A stretch of 64,000 nucleotides of DNA. Origin: Cinnamomum chago. Its lineage: Eukaryota > Streptophyta > Magnoliopsida > Laurales > Lauraceae. The stretch is from the NCBI GenBank assembly GCA_038049695.1, contig CP142460.1:38125501-38189500 (forward strand). The letters are read 5' to 3'. Of this stretch, positions 30,685 to 42,395 are shown one piece after another. The notes under the pieces were generated by a model, which saw only the letters and a program-made list of their open reading frames with translations, was not told the DNA's origin and did not search any database. Made by a program: the position numbers and the translations under genes. Position 1 is the first letter of the stretch. Every line of letters begins with the position of its first letter.

Positions 30685-31190
30685 GGCATGAAAGCCAGAT
30701 TCTATGGCGAAAGCCTGTTTTTTTTTTTTTTTGATAGCTTGAAAGATGGATTTTGAGATGGCGTTGGAGCCAAATTTTGTGGCGTAAGAGCCAAAATTTA
30801 TGTGTGGCATGGAAGCCAAAGTTTTTTCTGAGATGGCATGAAAGCCGAATTTTTAAGATGGCATAAAAGTCGGATTTTTGAGATGGCATGAAAGCCGGTT
30901 TTTGAGATGGCATGAAAGCCGGTTTTTGAATTGGAATGAAAGCCAGGTTTTTAGGATGGCTTGAAAGCCGAATTTTGAATTGGCATGAGAGCCAGGTTTT
31001 GTGGCATAGGAGCCGATTTTGTTTGTTGGCGTGAAAACCGAAATTTTGGATGGCATGGAAGCCGAAATTTGTTTTTTTTGGCATGGAAGCCGAAATTTGT
31101 TTGTTGGCATGAAAGCCGGATTTTTTGGAAAACAAGTTTTGTTTTGAAGGCATGAAAGCCAAATTTTAGATTTTTGGCGTAAAATTCGGG
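30685..31190. repeat. Array of GGCATGAAAGCC units, about 18 copies
   Basis: Units of about 26-32 bp, each with GGCATGAAAGCC (or a close variant) followed by a T-rich spacer. The GGC...GCC ends can pair, so each unit could form a small hairpin. It lies between the integrase end and the antisense gene of element E. Tat/Ogre-type elements are known for rapidly changing tandem repeats in this 3' region. Confidence 0.85.
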
Positions 31191-31470
31191 GTGGACTAGG
31201 GTGGAAATTCCTAAGTCCTGATTTTTGTTTCAAGCCATGAATTTTGGGTTCAAGGATCGAAAGTTTTGGTCAAGTCCGGGAAGAGGCTCCTAAACTTGGA
31301 TTTGATTTTTTTTGAACAATGAAACTATGAAAGTGAGCATTGTTTAGAGTTTTTTTTATAGAAATTTCAACATAAGGATGAAAATTTCAAAACGAGTGGG
31401 TTTGACGAGCAAGTACCTAGGAATAGGCTTTGGCTATGCAGGCATTGCTATGACCCAGTGGTGTAAGTCT

Positions 31471-33200
31471 TCAAGGGTAGTGCCGCTTCAAGAATTTTCC
31501 ATTGATGGGAAGCATACATCTGTCCCCCTCCATGTTTAGGAGAGCATATGCGCTGTTGGAGAAGACTTTGTCGATGACGAAGGGTCCCTCCCATTTTGGT
31601 TCGAATTTCCCTTTGGATTTGTGGGCGAAAACCATTGGCCTTTTTACCGCAAGAACCAAGTCACCCTTTTTATAAGCGCGTTGCCTGACCTTCTTATCGA
31701 AAGATCCTGCCATACGTGCTTGGTATAGCTCAATGCTTTGTAGAGCTTCAAGCCGTCTTTCATCGAGATTATCCAGCTCTTGGAGTCTCAATTTGACATT
31801 GCTTTCTTGCGTCATGTCATTTTGCAAAGATACCTTTTAGGAAGAAATTTGTACTTCCAAAGGGACAACAGCTTCGCATCCATAGACCAAAGAGAATGGT
31901 GTGCTATGGGTTGGTCCTCGAACGGTGGTCGATAAGCCCACGAAACTTCAGGCAGTTTGTCTCCCCAGTCTCTTTTGTGACTAGAGACCATTTTCTTGAG
32001 AATTTTGCAGAGTGTCTTGTTGAAGGCTTCTGCTAGTCCGTTCCCTGCTGAATTTTATGAAGTTGAAGGACAACTTTGGATTTTGTACTTGTCGCAGGAC
32101 CTATAGAATCTGTGATCCCGGAATTGCGGTCCGTTATCATGGATGAATCTTTTAGGTATGCCGAAGCGACAAACAATGTTGGTGCGCAAGAATTGAAGGA
32201 CTGATGAGGTCTTCATTTCATTGAGCGCAAATGCTTATGACCATTTGGGGAAATAATCCATAGCTGCGAAGATGCAGCGATGACCTTTGCTTGATGGGGG
32301 AGAGATAGGACCTATGATGTCCCTACCCCAGGTTTCGAAAGGCCATGAGATCGCTGTGGGGTGTAGCCATTCTGGAGGCATGTGGACATAATCTCCATGA
32401 ATTTGGTATTGTTGGCAGCATTTAGCAAATTGCATAGCGTCCGCTACCATGGTAGGCCCATAATAACCTAAAATTTTTATTTGATCATAGAGCTTAGGAC
32501 CAGCCTGACAAGCTCCACAAAGACCAGCATGTACTTCTTTGAGAGTTTCCTCAGCTTCTTGTTGTGACAAGCAGCATAGAAGTACTTCGTTGAAGGATTT
32601 TCTGTAAAGCGTTTTTGAAGGAATGTCCAAATGAAAGTTTGGGGCTCGTCTTTGAAGGCTTATCCGCTCTTTTGGATCTCCAGGTGGGATTCCTAACATA
32701 ATGTAATCAATGAATGGATCCCTCTAGTCGCCAATCGGAGGTTTGAGGATGGACATCCGGCTTCCAATCACTTGGTGGCATTCAACAATTGCTTGGTGTG
32801 TGTTAAGAGGAAGGAGAATCCTTCTTTGACACACTGTGATTTGCATGTTTTCCCCCTTTTGGATTGCCATAGATGTTGCAAGTCCAGTCAGGGCATCTAC
32901 ACGGATGTTTTCACCTCTGAGGATGTGGGTGATGTGACAGATGTCAAACTTTTGCCGAAGTGATTGTGCCTTGTTGTAGTAAGGCAATAGATCAGGTTTC
33001 CTGACTTCAAATTTCTGATTCATCTGGTTGATAATCAATTGAGAGTCGCCAAACGCTTCCAGAATGGTGATGCCAGATTCGAGAGTGAGTTCCAATCCCA
33101 CCATCAGGGCTTGATACTTAGCTGCATTGTTTGAACATGGTTCCAGTAGCGAGAAAGCGTGTGGAATCATGTATTTGTCGGGATTTACAAGGAGAATGCC
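31471..33200 (-). pseudogene. Element E archaeal-type RNase H and integrase remains
   Basis: Three recognisable parts on the minus strand. 33170-32724 resembles archaeal-type RNase H (NNAAKYQALMVGLELTLE, FGDSQLIINQMNQKFEV). 32699-32235 resembles the zinc-binding and early catalytic part of integrase (KEVHAGLCGACQAGPKLY, WPFETWGRDIIGPI). 31827-31471 is the integrase C-terminus with a GPF motif (KFEPKWEGPFVIDKVF). The order matches element A. The sequence is well diverged from A, with several breaks, so it is an older, separate Tat family. Confidence 0.8.
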
Positions 33201-33273
33201 AATTTTCGATATCTGCTTTCCTTTTTAATTTATCCTGGTTGTGCCGTCAAAGTAGATGTCCCAAGAAGCATTA

Positions 33274-34790
33274 TGTAAGACCCCGACCCAAATGACCTCG
33301 ATTAGCGTTAATTAAGTTGTGTTTTAGCTCCAAGTGTGATTAGTGGATTTTGGTTTAGTTGAGATTAGAATAACTTTTTAATAGCTTTGAGAAATTTTGA
33401 GTGCCTTTGTAATTAGTGAGACCCTTTGGGAGTTCTTTTAGTGACTTTGCATGTGATTGGGGGATTACTCGAGATTCTTATGATTAGTGTTTTCATCCCG
33501 TTTTACTTATCCCGTTAATCTCTACAACTTTCGCATTTACTCCATTCCCGTTCGAGACCCTAAAACCCGATTTCCTAGCCTTGAGGGCAAAACAATCATT
33601 GTGCACCAAATCTGTACCCAAAAACTTAATATCCCCGAAATCCGCGAAACATATACCTTTTGGAAACTAGATATTTCGGCAATATTTCTTACTTTTTCGT
33701 CGAATTCATTCGAAGTCCCGAAAGCCACGATTTCAGCACAACAAGTTTCTTAAGTGGTGGGACCCAACCCCATTTGCTATAAAGAGGGAAACCCATTCTT
33801 TCTTTCTTCTCTTCTCCTTTTCCAGCATAAGTGCAGCCAACCTAGGTTTTTCCCCCTTTTTCCTTCTTCTTCTTGGTCTTTTCATCTCAATCTTCCACCA
33901 AACTTGCACCAACATCAAAATGGACTTCATCATTCTCTTCCTCACCTTGAAGGCTACCTCTTGATACCATTTGTGAATAAAACCTCCCATTCCAAGATCT
34001 TCATTGAGCTAACTCTTGCCATTAGAGGACCTTACAAGTAAGTGATCATCTCCATCTCCTAGATATGTGTTCTTGTGACCCTAGAGAAGCTCCATCTCCA
34101 TTATTGAAAGTTCTTTCCTTCTATTTCATTGTTTGACACATTTTAGGGTTTGTTTTTGGGGGTTTTGTTTGTGCTTGTAGGATTCTTGAGAGAGCTTGGT
34201 TAGTAGCTTGGTTTCTTGATTAGAAGACCCAAGGTAAGTTGATGAATTGATGTTTTGAGTTTTGAATGGTTTTCATGAGAAGTATCAATGATTTCATTAT
34301 TTCTTTCATGCTTTTATTGAGTTGCATTGATTTGAAATAAATGTTCATAATGAATCTTGTTAGCTTGTTTAAGCCTTATAAATGTTAGCATTATGGCCTA
34401 TCATTTAACGCTTTCAAGTGACTCAGATGAATGCTTGTGATTTGGTGGATTTTCTCCTCTTTTGTGATTGATTGAGAATGGAAGGAAAGTGAAGGGAGAA
34501 ATGTAAAATGAAAGAGTGGAAGTGTTGAATGATGAATTGGAAGAGTCTTGGACTCATTTTATTGCAGGAATGTAGGGGGGGATGATGTGAGGATGGTTTA
34601 AGGGAGAAAGGGGCTCAAATCTGAACACAGTGGGGAGTTTCCCACACCTGACGGTCAGCTAGCGGTCACATGTCGGCTAGCTGCCTGGTGACCGGCGGCT
34701 AACCGCCAGATAACCGAACTGTCACGGTTACATTTCCAGAGAGCACCATTTTCTCTTGAACCCAACGGTCAGCCTCACGGTTAGCCAGCG
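33274..34790 (+). mobile_element. Partial Tekay-type LTR inserted in element E
   Basis: Starts TGTAAGACCCCGACCC, the same LTR start seen on the minus strand of element C. It carries the conserved TTTGGAAACTAGATAT box (about 33656-33671), a TATA box (TATAAAG, 33778-33784) followed by a CT-rich leader, and a GGTTAGCC/GGTCAGC palindrome cluster at about 34650-34790. It stops there without the LTR end; the right limit is placed where element E gag sequence resumes. No target duplication was seen. Confidence 0.75.
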
Positions 34791-34791
34791 G

Positions 34792-37660
34792 CATTGGTCT
34801 TCTTCAGGCCAGGATCCTTGTGGCTGTAATGGGTTATACCAGATTACTGGCATAAGATGAGAGTTGGGAATCCATTCCTCATCGGATAGGTATTCTCCTG
34901 TGTCGAAGGATTCCTCCCATTCATCGGTATCAATGGTGGTATCACTGGACTCGTACCCATCCATGGAGAATGCAATTACTGAGTTGCAAGAGTATGATGC
35001 CCCCTGCGTAGTTTTATTTCTATAATGAGGTGTCATGAAATCACCAAGGGTGAATTTTCTTACCACCTTTGAAGCCTTGGATTCTTCCGTTGCCCCCAAT
35101 GAAGCAATGGAAGAGGTCTCTCCCTTTTCAGGGACTTCTTGCTTTGATTGAGCTTTCTCCTACTGTTTGAGCTTGCGGAGTTGTTTTTTTGGCTTGCCTT
35201 CGTTGTTGAGCGGTAGGCTTTGTTTTGACAATCTCCCAATTTTCATCTTCTAGGAGATCGGGATGCACCCATATGGGTTGTCCGTTTGATGTTGGATAAG
35301 GAACCAACTCTTGGGACGTCTGAGTCATTTTTATCACCTTGAAGGAAGTAGTGATTTTCTCCTTTGGTGACTTGGAAGTTTGTCCATATGACACCATGTT
35401 GACGAAGGCAGACCCATAGTTTTTGTCAAAGGTGATGACTTCGTTTTTCCACATCTCGTTGATCTTCTCTCTCACAACGAAGCATTGATTAAGAGGATGC
35501 GAGACCATCTAGTTGTATGGACACTACCGAGGGTCGTTGGTTTTGCCAACATCTCCTGGTCTTTTGGGCTCAGGTAAGGTGAGTTTACCGTTTGCTACGA
35601 GAGCCTCAAAGATTTCTTCAACATCTTCATTGAACGGGTATTTCTTCTCTACTCGTCCTTTGAAGGCTTCAGAGAGTTCATGTTTCTTACCTGCAATTTT
35701 GTTTTCACCCTTCTTTGGCTGCCGAGGAGCTGACTTGGTTTGCACATTAATAACCTCCTTTTTCTTTGGTTTTGAGGTCGTAATGGTAGTCGGCACTTTC
35801 TTTGATGATTTCTGACTGTTGAGGTCTTTGATCACCGTTTCAGCCTCCATAGCGGCTTCTAGGAGTTCTCCTAGGTTTTTTGATTTGTTGCCGATAATCA
35901 TAGAGTGGATCCTTGCTCTCATGTTGTTACGGCGGATGTCGACAAGCGACGCTTGTGGCAGTACATCTGAGCACTTGTACGCCATCGCCTTCCACTTGTG
36001 AATGAAGTCGTATGTTGACTCATTCTCTCCCTATTTTACGCGCAAAGCTGTGCCATAGTAATAGGGTGATCTTCACCTTTAAAGTGGGTCAGGAAGCGTG
36101 TCTCCAGCATGGCCCAGTTTTGGATGGAGTCCTCCGACAGAGTGGAGTACCAATCAAAGGCCGTACCTTTTAGGATACATGCAAAGAGATGGATCTTGAG
36201 GGCATCTTGATCCGCAATAACTCCCGTCAGGATCTTGAAGTGGATGACATGCTGTTTGGCTGAACCTTTCCCCGTATATGTTTGGAGAGTAGGTTGTTTG
36301 AATTTTGCAGGGAACGGAACCGAGTCCATCCATAAGGGATATGGTAGCTTGATCCCATGTTCCTTCAGTGTATCCTCTTATTTTGCTTTGGCGAGGATAT
36401 AGTCAATGTCCTTTTTGGTAAGGGTGCGAATTCATTATTTTCCTCGTCGTCTTCATGACTCGGAGGAGCTTCATTGTTCGGTGGACACTTGAAAGTGAGG
36501 AGGAGGTTTTCCATTAGAGCCTCAATACTCTGCTGTCCTTGCTCCAACTGTTGGATGCATGCTGTTGCGTCATCATGCGGCAGAGGTTGCTCAGCATTTG
36601 TAATCAGGACGTTCATCCCTCGAGAGTCGAATGAGGATATCGTCTTGGTGACTGAGCTGGAGCTCATTCTTTTGGATGAAGAGTCGGAGGAATGGTTACT
36701 TCGATGTCCTTGGCTTGAAGGAGTGGGAGAATCCTCCTGATGTCTTCACGTCCGGGAGACACTGCGAGTCACCGGTCGTCTGACATGAATTTTGGTTACT
36801 GACTTCTTGCGTCTTCTGGCTTTGCCAACCATATAGACAACAACTTGGTCGGGTCTTTCTTTTTCGACCCATTTTTTAGAGACCTGAAGGATAGAATGCT
36901 AGGTTCTTTGCTTCTCTAGTCTCTTTTGTCGATATGTCGCGCAGCGACACATACGACGAGCAATTTGAGCTTCGGTCGGCTCTGGCGATGAAGGACGTAG
37001 TCCCCCATGCGTAGCAGCCGAGCTTGTCTTCTTTGAAGCTAGGCATGGACAGGATCCGGACGCGGTCATTTACTTGTCGCAATGAGGCTTTGAATTTTGC
37101 AAGTTCGGCCCCTGTTGAGATGAAGGGTCGACTCGCAGGAATGTAGGCCTTAATAGGTTCTTGTAGAGGCCTAGTGATGCATGACTTGATTTTGGGCTTG
37201 TAGGAGCAACCATGCTGAGTTGATTTGTTTGTTGGTGGAGGGTAGGTTTCTCCTCTTTCATGTGAGAGAGAGGGTAGAACCGGTTCTATTTGAGAGGGGC
37301 TAGGTACGCTGGCTTTATAGATGTTCGGGACCTCCTTTGCTTCGGTGACGGTCTCAGGGACCAAGTCTTGGGGCTTCGTGGGAGTGCCACGGGCTTCAGA
37401 CTTTTTGATTGTTGCCCTTCGTATCAGAGCAGCGACATGTTTAGGGGCGATTTTCTGCTTCTTGGTACGGGGAGTGGGAATGGTCCCAACGACCCAAAGA
37501 CGATGGTCCGGGGAGTAGAGGTCGACCCGGTTTGAGAGTTGCAGAGGGAGATGACACTTCGGCAGCTGCTAGGGTGCTTGTGGGTGCGCTTGTTTTGCTT
37601 TTCTTGAAGCAGGAGTTGGTACTTGTTCTCACCGAAAGTGATGGTCAATGAAGCTGCCAA
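34792..37660 (-). pseudogene. Element E gag remains
   Basis: Minus-strand gag pieces in order. 37660-36365 is a low-complexity front with S/P-rich and QLEQGQQSIEALMENLL text. 36329-36036 is a retrotransposon gag core (KFKQPTLQTYTGKGSAKQHV, GTAFDWYSTL, then RFLTHF). 35985-35524 is the later gag region (IGNKSKNLGELLEAAM, KKYPFNEDVEEIFEAL, LPEPKRPGD). 35508-35128 includes LNQCFVVREKI and PIWVHPDLLEDENWEIV. These phrases are typical of Tat-lineage gag. Decayed, with several breaks. The family relation to element A is distant. Confidence 0.75.
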
Positions 37661-39239
37661 TGTTAGTTAAGAAAACTTTTAAAACAAGACCAGATCCATT
37701 AGTAATCACGAGAATATGGTGATCATAAATGGAAAATAACTATGGTTTTGTCTTTTCAAATCGCTCGAGCGGACATGGCCCAGCCCAAGTAAGATGAAAG
37801 AGGCAAAAAGCCATAGAGGGTACAATTATTCTAAATGCAAGTATGGTAGGCTCAGGGCGAGCGTTCTAGTGACTGCTAGAAGCAATTGTAAACCTTAATT
37901 CAAATTACCGGGAAACAAGGCTCACTCGAGGTAAGATGATATAAGGTTGGAGATACAAATGTGTCGGTCACGAATACAGCAGACCCGAAAGGGCGTACTA
38001 GCACCGCGAGGCACAAATGTTGTAAATCGCATCCTCGGAAAGGACACAAGATGAGATTTTTTAAAAGGTCAAGATTGGATTCATAAAGGAGAGCAAATGG
38101 TATTCCGATCCGAACAAGGCTCAAACATTTCTGCGAGCACTAAGTCCGAAAGGGAGGGAACTAGAGTTTCTCGAATCTGAACCCAAAAGCGACGGAAGTT
38201 TTTTTTTTTTTTTTTGAAAGGTCAAGATTGAATTCATCAAAGAGAGCAAATGGTGTTCCAATCCGAACATAGGCTCAAACATTTCTGCGAGCACTAAATT
38301 CGAAAAGGAGAGAGCCAAGATTTCTCAAATCTGAATTAAAAAATGACGGAGTTTTTTTTAAGGTCAAGATTGAATTCATCAAAGAGAGCAAATGGTGTTC
38401 CAATCTGAATAAAGGCTGAAGCATTTCTGCCAGCACTAAATCCGAAAAGGAGAGAACTAAGATTTCTCAAATCTGAACTCGCTCGAGTGTGACGGAAGTT
38501 TTTTTTTGTTGAAGAGATTTTTGTTGAAGATTTTTTTTGAAGAGTACACATAGGTTTCCAATTCGGTCTTATGAAACCTTAGTAGATAGATTAGCCCCTA
38601 GGTAAGGGTAGGATTACTTAATGAACCCGTTTGGAGGACCCTTGCCTCGAACAGTCTAGCTGCCTCCACACTCTGGATAAGGCTTTTCTTAGATCCACTT
38701 TGGTCAAAGAACGCAATTGGTGCAACCTTAGTGGGTTTTGGACCTTTTTTTTAATTTTTATTGGAGATTTCTAGTTGATTATCAAAGAGAGCGAATGGTC
38801 CCTTCAAATCCAAATGCTGGCTACAAGCGATTTCCGCGAGCCATTGTCCGAAAAAGAAGAAACCAAAGTTTCTCAAATCTGAATCCAAAAGAAAAAAAAA
38901 ATTGATTTTGTTTGAAAGAGTTTGAAATGAGATTTTTTTTTTGAAAATCCATATTGGACTCATCAAAGAGAAAAGATGGCCCAATCCCCGATACGAACAA
39001 TAGTTGCGAACATTTTTGTGAGCTATCAAATTCGAAGAGGAGAGGATCAAAGTTTCTGAAAATTGAATCCAAGAAAAGGAAATCAGATTTCTTTTTTTTT
39101 TTCGAATTGATAAAGAGTGGAAATAAACTCAAAGATAGAAATTTCCAAAAATCCCATCTCATGTTTTTTTAGATGCAAGATCCAACATAGGCCACCAACT
39201 AGGAAGGAGCCTAAGAATTAAGCTTCGCGTTCTCAAATG
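37661..39239 (-). other. Leader of element E with repeat units
   Basis: Non-coding leader between the primer-site-like motif and gag. From about 38060 to 39080 it holds a degenerate tandem repeat. Units begin at 38067, 38220 and 38362 with GGTCAAGATTGNATTCAT, then 'gagagcaaatggt', 'cgagcactaa' and 'gaaccaaagtttctcaaatctga' type text. Two more diverged copies lie near 38770 and 38945. T-runs separate the units. No gene is seen. Confidence 0.65.
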
Positions 39240-39943
39240 AACGAGTCCCACCAGGTGTGCCAACTTGATGGGGGCCCAACCTTTTGTCCTCTCCTTCTGC
39301 CCCGGGGGCTGCCGAGGTCCGGCGGAGGAGGAAAAGTGAGTCATCAATATTTTTTATACGGGTATGCCAGATTTTCTATTCTATTAGGAATTTGAAATGG
39401 TGATCCGGAGATTCACCTTCACAAGTAGAAAGGAAATCAATTCTTCTTTCTAACTTTCCATTACACATATATTTTAAGAAAGAGACACAATTTTTTTAAA
39501 TGCCGTAAGAGGCGATTTCATTTTGTTTGCCGTGAAAGGCTATTTTGGTTTGTCGTGAAAGGCGATTTGTGCCGTGAAAGGCGATTTTTCCGTAGAAGGT
39601 GATTTACAAATCTCATCAATTACGAAAGACAAGAAATGTGATTTTTTTGTCTCTTTACAAAGAATACAAAATACAATAGAAAATTGAGAAAATGAATCTG
39701 ACTTCTCAGGAGATTGCGGGGACTCGTTCAGATCGACGGTCGCAAGTCATGTATGGACTTCGCCATTGTCCTTCACATGAGAACGCTTGATACTTTGATT
39801 CTTCGGCTTGGCTTGGACCTCAGTTTTTTAGAGGATGAAGACCAAGGGGAGGTCCTATATCTAATAAGAAAACGAGTAAATGGGTTGAAGAGCTGTGTTT
39901 AGGCCATTTTGGGTAGAAAGAAAGAGGACCTTGGGGGGTGGGG
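39240..39943 (-). other. Primer-site-like motif and LTR remnant of element E
   Basis: On the minus strand AGTTGGCACACCTGGTGGGA follows a CCCCATCA that could be an LTR end at about 39267. The layout (CA, short spacer, TTGGCA...GGTGGGA) resembles a Gypsy primer-binding site, but I cannot assign a tRNA. 39267-39943 would then be the 3' part of the 5' LTR, cut by the next LTR piece. It includes five short GCCGTGAAAGGCGATTT units at about 39508-39605. This is inference; the matching 3' LTR was not found. Confidence 0.4.
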
Positions 39944-40589
39944 TGTAAGACCCCATCCCAAGTGACCTCGATAAGTGTTAATTAATTCGTGTTTTAGTCC
40001 TAAGTGTGATTGGCAGATTTTGGTTTATTGGGGAATAGAATAGCTTTAGTTATAGCTTTGAGGAATTTTGAGTGCCTTTGTGAATATTGGGGCCCTTGGG
40101 GGCTTCCTTTTATGACCTTGCGTTTACTTGGGGGATTATCTGAGATTCTCGCATTTATTATTTTAATCCCGTTTTACTTGTCTCATTAATCCCTGCGACT
40201 TTTATGTTGATCCCGTGCCTGTTCGAGATCCCAAAACTTGACTTTCCTAGCATTGAGGGCAAAACAGTCATTGTGCACTAAATCTGTACCTAAGATTTGA
40301 TATCCCCGAAACCCGTGAAACATATACTTTTTGGAAATTAGATATTTCGATGATCATTTTTTCCTTCTTCGTCGAATTCATTCGAAGTCCCGAAAGCCAC
40401 GATTTCAGCCCAACAAGTTTCTTAAGTGGTGGGACCCAACTAAAAAGAGGGAAACCCATTCTTTCTTTCTTTTCTTCTCCTTTTCCAGCACAAGTGCACC
40501 TAACCTAGGGTTTTTCCCCTTTTTCTTCTTTTTCTTCCTCCTTTCATCCCAATCTCCCACCAAACTTGCACCAACATCAAAATGGACTT
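39944..40589 (+). mobile_element. Partial Tekay-type LTR
   Basis: Starts TGTAAGACCCC right after GGGGGGTGGGG, a polypurine-like run, so it may be the start of a 3' LTR. It aligns by eye with 33274-33930 throughout, including the CTAGATATTT-type box near 40325-40345 and the CT-rich leader around 40460-40540. It ends where element B begins, and no continuation was seen on the other side of B. Confidence 0.75.
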
Positions 40590-41093
40590 TGATGATGCCA
40601 AAAAGTGTTTCGGGCACCACCGGTCAAGTGATAAGCAATTAATGTGAAAATTAATGGAGAGAGAGAGAGAGTTTATAGTGGTTCGGTCAGTGTGACCTAC
40701 GTCCACTTCAATTGATGACTTTACTGCTCTGGGGAAGAGATTACAAAGTAGAAGATTACAATGACGGTGTGAGAATGGAGAAGGATTGCTTGCCCCCCAG
40801 TGCTGGTGGGGCTTGGTGATTTATAGTCTTCCCCTAATAGATGGGGAGACTCTTCAGCAACGGACTATTCAATCTGGCGGAGTCTTCGAACCGCTCCCAA
40901 CAGAAGAGGCGGGTAGGATCTTCTCCGCAAGACTTGGTAAAAGCAGGTAGATGGAACGACGTGCGGACTTCGTCGCTTCGTGGATCTGGACCCGGCTTTC
41001 AACGAATGGGTTCAGACCTGGGCTCATCGTGGACTCGGGTTACTTAGGCCTGACCCGTCATTGTGGACTGAGTCATTTGGGCATGACCCATCA
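40590..41093 (-). repeat. Element B 3' LTR
   Basis: Reads TGATGGGTCATGCCC... to ...GGCATCATCA on the minus strand and matches 43747-44248 with about 14 substitutions and one 2-bp length change in a GA run. A TATA-like sequence (CTATAAATC on minus) lies at about 40818-40827. Confidence 0.9.
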
Positions 41094-41225
41094 TTTGCCC
41101 CTCAATGCCTTGCACCAAAGGAAACTTTGAAAGTGAGGCATTTTGGATATCAGGCCTTTTTTTTTATGCTGAGCATTTGTAGTTTTCCTAGACACTGTCC
41201 GTCTCCGCCGTTCCCCTTTTAATGC

Positions 41226-42104
41226 ATGCACTTCGCAGAGGGGGTCCGGGGGTGTCCCCCGGCGGCAGCGCCCCCGGACCAAAAAATCTTGCTGGCGACG
41301 GAGGTGCTGGACGGGGCAGGGGCGCTAGCTAGGGCACCCCTGCGGCTGCTGCGGATGGCGGCCTGGGCAGGGACGGAGACGGATAAGGACGCCCGCCTGG
41401 GCGCCCCTGCTGCAGTGCTTGCTACCGAGGAGAGATGCTTGGGCGCCCCTGCTGCTGCACCTGCTGACGTCGGACGGAGTGCCCAGGCGGGCGCCCCTGC
41501 TGCTGGGCGCGAGGTGCTGGTCGACGCCGTACTGGGCGCCCCCACTGCTGGGCGCGAGGTGCTGGTCGACGCCGTACTGGGCGCCCCCACTGCTGCGCGT
41601 GAGGCACTGGTCGTCGAACGAAGCAGGGGCGGGCGTGCAGCCCCTGCTGCTGATGGTGGGTGTGGGCGAGGCTGCTGGCCGGGGCGCCCCCTTGGGCGCG
41701 GGCGAGGCTGCTGGCTGGGGCGCCCCCTTGGGCGCGGGCGAGGCTGCGACGAGCGATGGAAGGGGCTGTGGGCGCCCCTGTGGCGCTGCTACAGGCGCGG
41801 GCGCCCCTGTGGTGTTGGATGCTTAAGGTGCTGGGCGCCAAGGTTGGGCGCCCGCGAGTCGTTGGGTGCCTGAGAGGTGCTGGGCGCCTGAAAGATGTTG
41901 GGCACCTGGGTTGGGCGCTTCTCGAGAGGCGATTTTACTGATCGCGATGGTGGAGCGTTGTTTGAGGGCCTCGCGCAGGCAGGCCTCGTCTGCACTAGAG
42001 AGAGAGAGCACTGCTTGCGTGAGAGCAAAGACAACATTTGAGGATTGCTCATGTGAGAGCTACACGTTTTTGAGACTGAGCTTTCAGTGACCCTGAGAGA
42101 GCCG
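41226..42104 (+). pseudogene. Element B antisense-gene remains, front part
   Basis: Plus-strand sequence opposite to element B gag. It opens with a GC hairpin block (41246-41280) like that at 10826-10898 in A. A long GGGCGCC-rich region (41330-41920) follows, with near-perfect repeats such as GCTGGTCGACGCCGTACTGG at about 41515-41582. After it comes text like ALFEGLAQAGLVCTRERE, which parallels AIDTFLEGLAQ in the antisense gene of A. This shows B descends from an element with the same antisense gene. Broken. Confidence 0.6.
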
Positions 42105-42395
42105 CTAAGCTGGAGATAGGCTGCCTGTTTGAAAACAGTGCAGAGGTAGGCCAAGCTTTTTGGGCGACCCGCGAGAGGGCCGCTAAGCTGGAGATAGACT
42201 GCCTGTTTGAGAACAGTGCAGAGGTAGGCCAAGCTTTTTTGACGACCCGCGAGAGAGCCGATAAGCTGGAGATAGGCTGCCTGTTTGAGAACAGTGTAGA
42301 GGTAGGCCAAGCTTTTTTGGCGACCCGCGAGAAAGCCGCTAAGCTGGAGATAGACTGCCTGTTTAAGAACAGTGCATAGGTAGGTCAAGCTTTTG
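42103..42395 (+). repeat. 78-bp tandem repeat coding a coiled coil in element B
   Basis: CGCTAAGCTGGAGATA or a close variant starts at 42103, 42181, 42259 and 42337, exactly 78 bp apart. On + each unit encodes 26 residues of the type AKLEIDCLFENSAEVGQAF plus TRER. It lies where element A has its 42-bp coiled-coil repeat but with a different unit, so the repeat arose independently. Confidence 0.88.

Larger units (their letters stand above)
19920..39943 (-). mobile_element. Element E: large decayed Tat-lineage element with antisense gene
   Basis: Minus-strand order from high to low coordinate: LTR remnant and primer-site-like motif (about 39943-39240), repeat-bearing leader, gag (37660-34792), archaeal-type RNase H and integrase (33200-31471), a short-repeat array, an antisense gene (on + from 22913 to 30485), then further tandem arrays down to about 19920. 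No protease or reverse transcriptase part was recognised. A solo LTR (25337-28975) and an LTR piece (about 33274-34790) are inserted into it. Without these it is about 15 kb, in the range of large Tat/Ogre-type elements. It is clearly old, with many breaks. The 3' LTR was not identified, so the lower boundary is an estimate. Confidence 0.7.

Noticed and set aside
33660-33730. Heat-shock element from TTC and GAA repeats near the LTR TATA box
   Set aside because: The TTC and GAA blocks do not have the regular two-base spacing of a heat-shock element.
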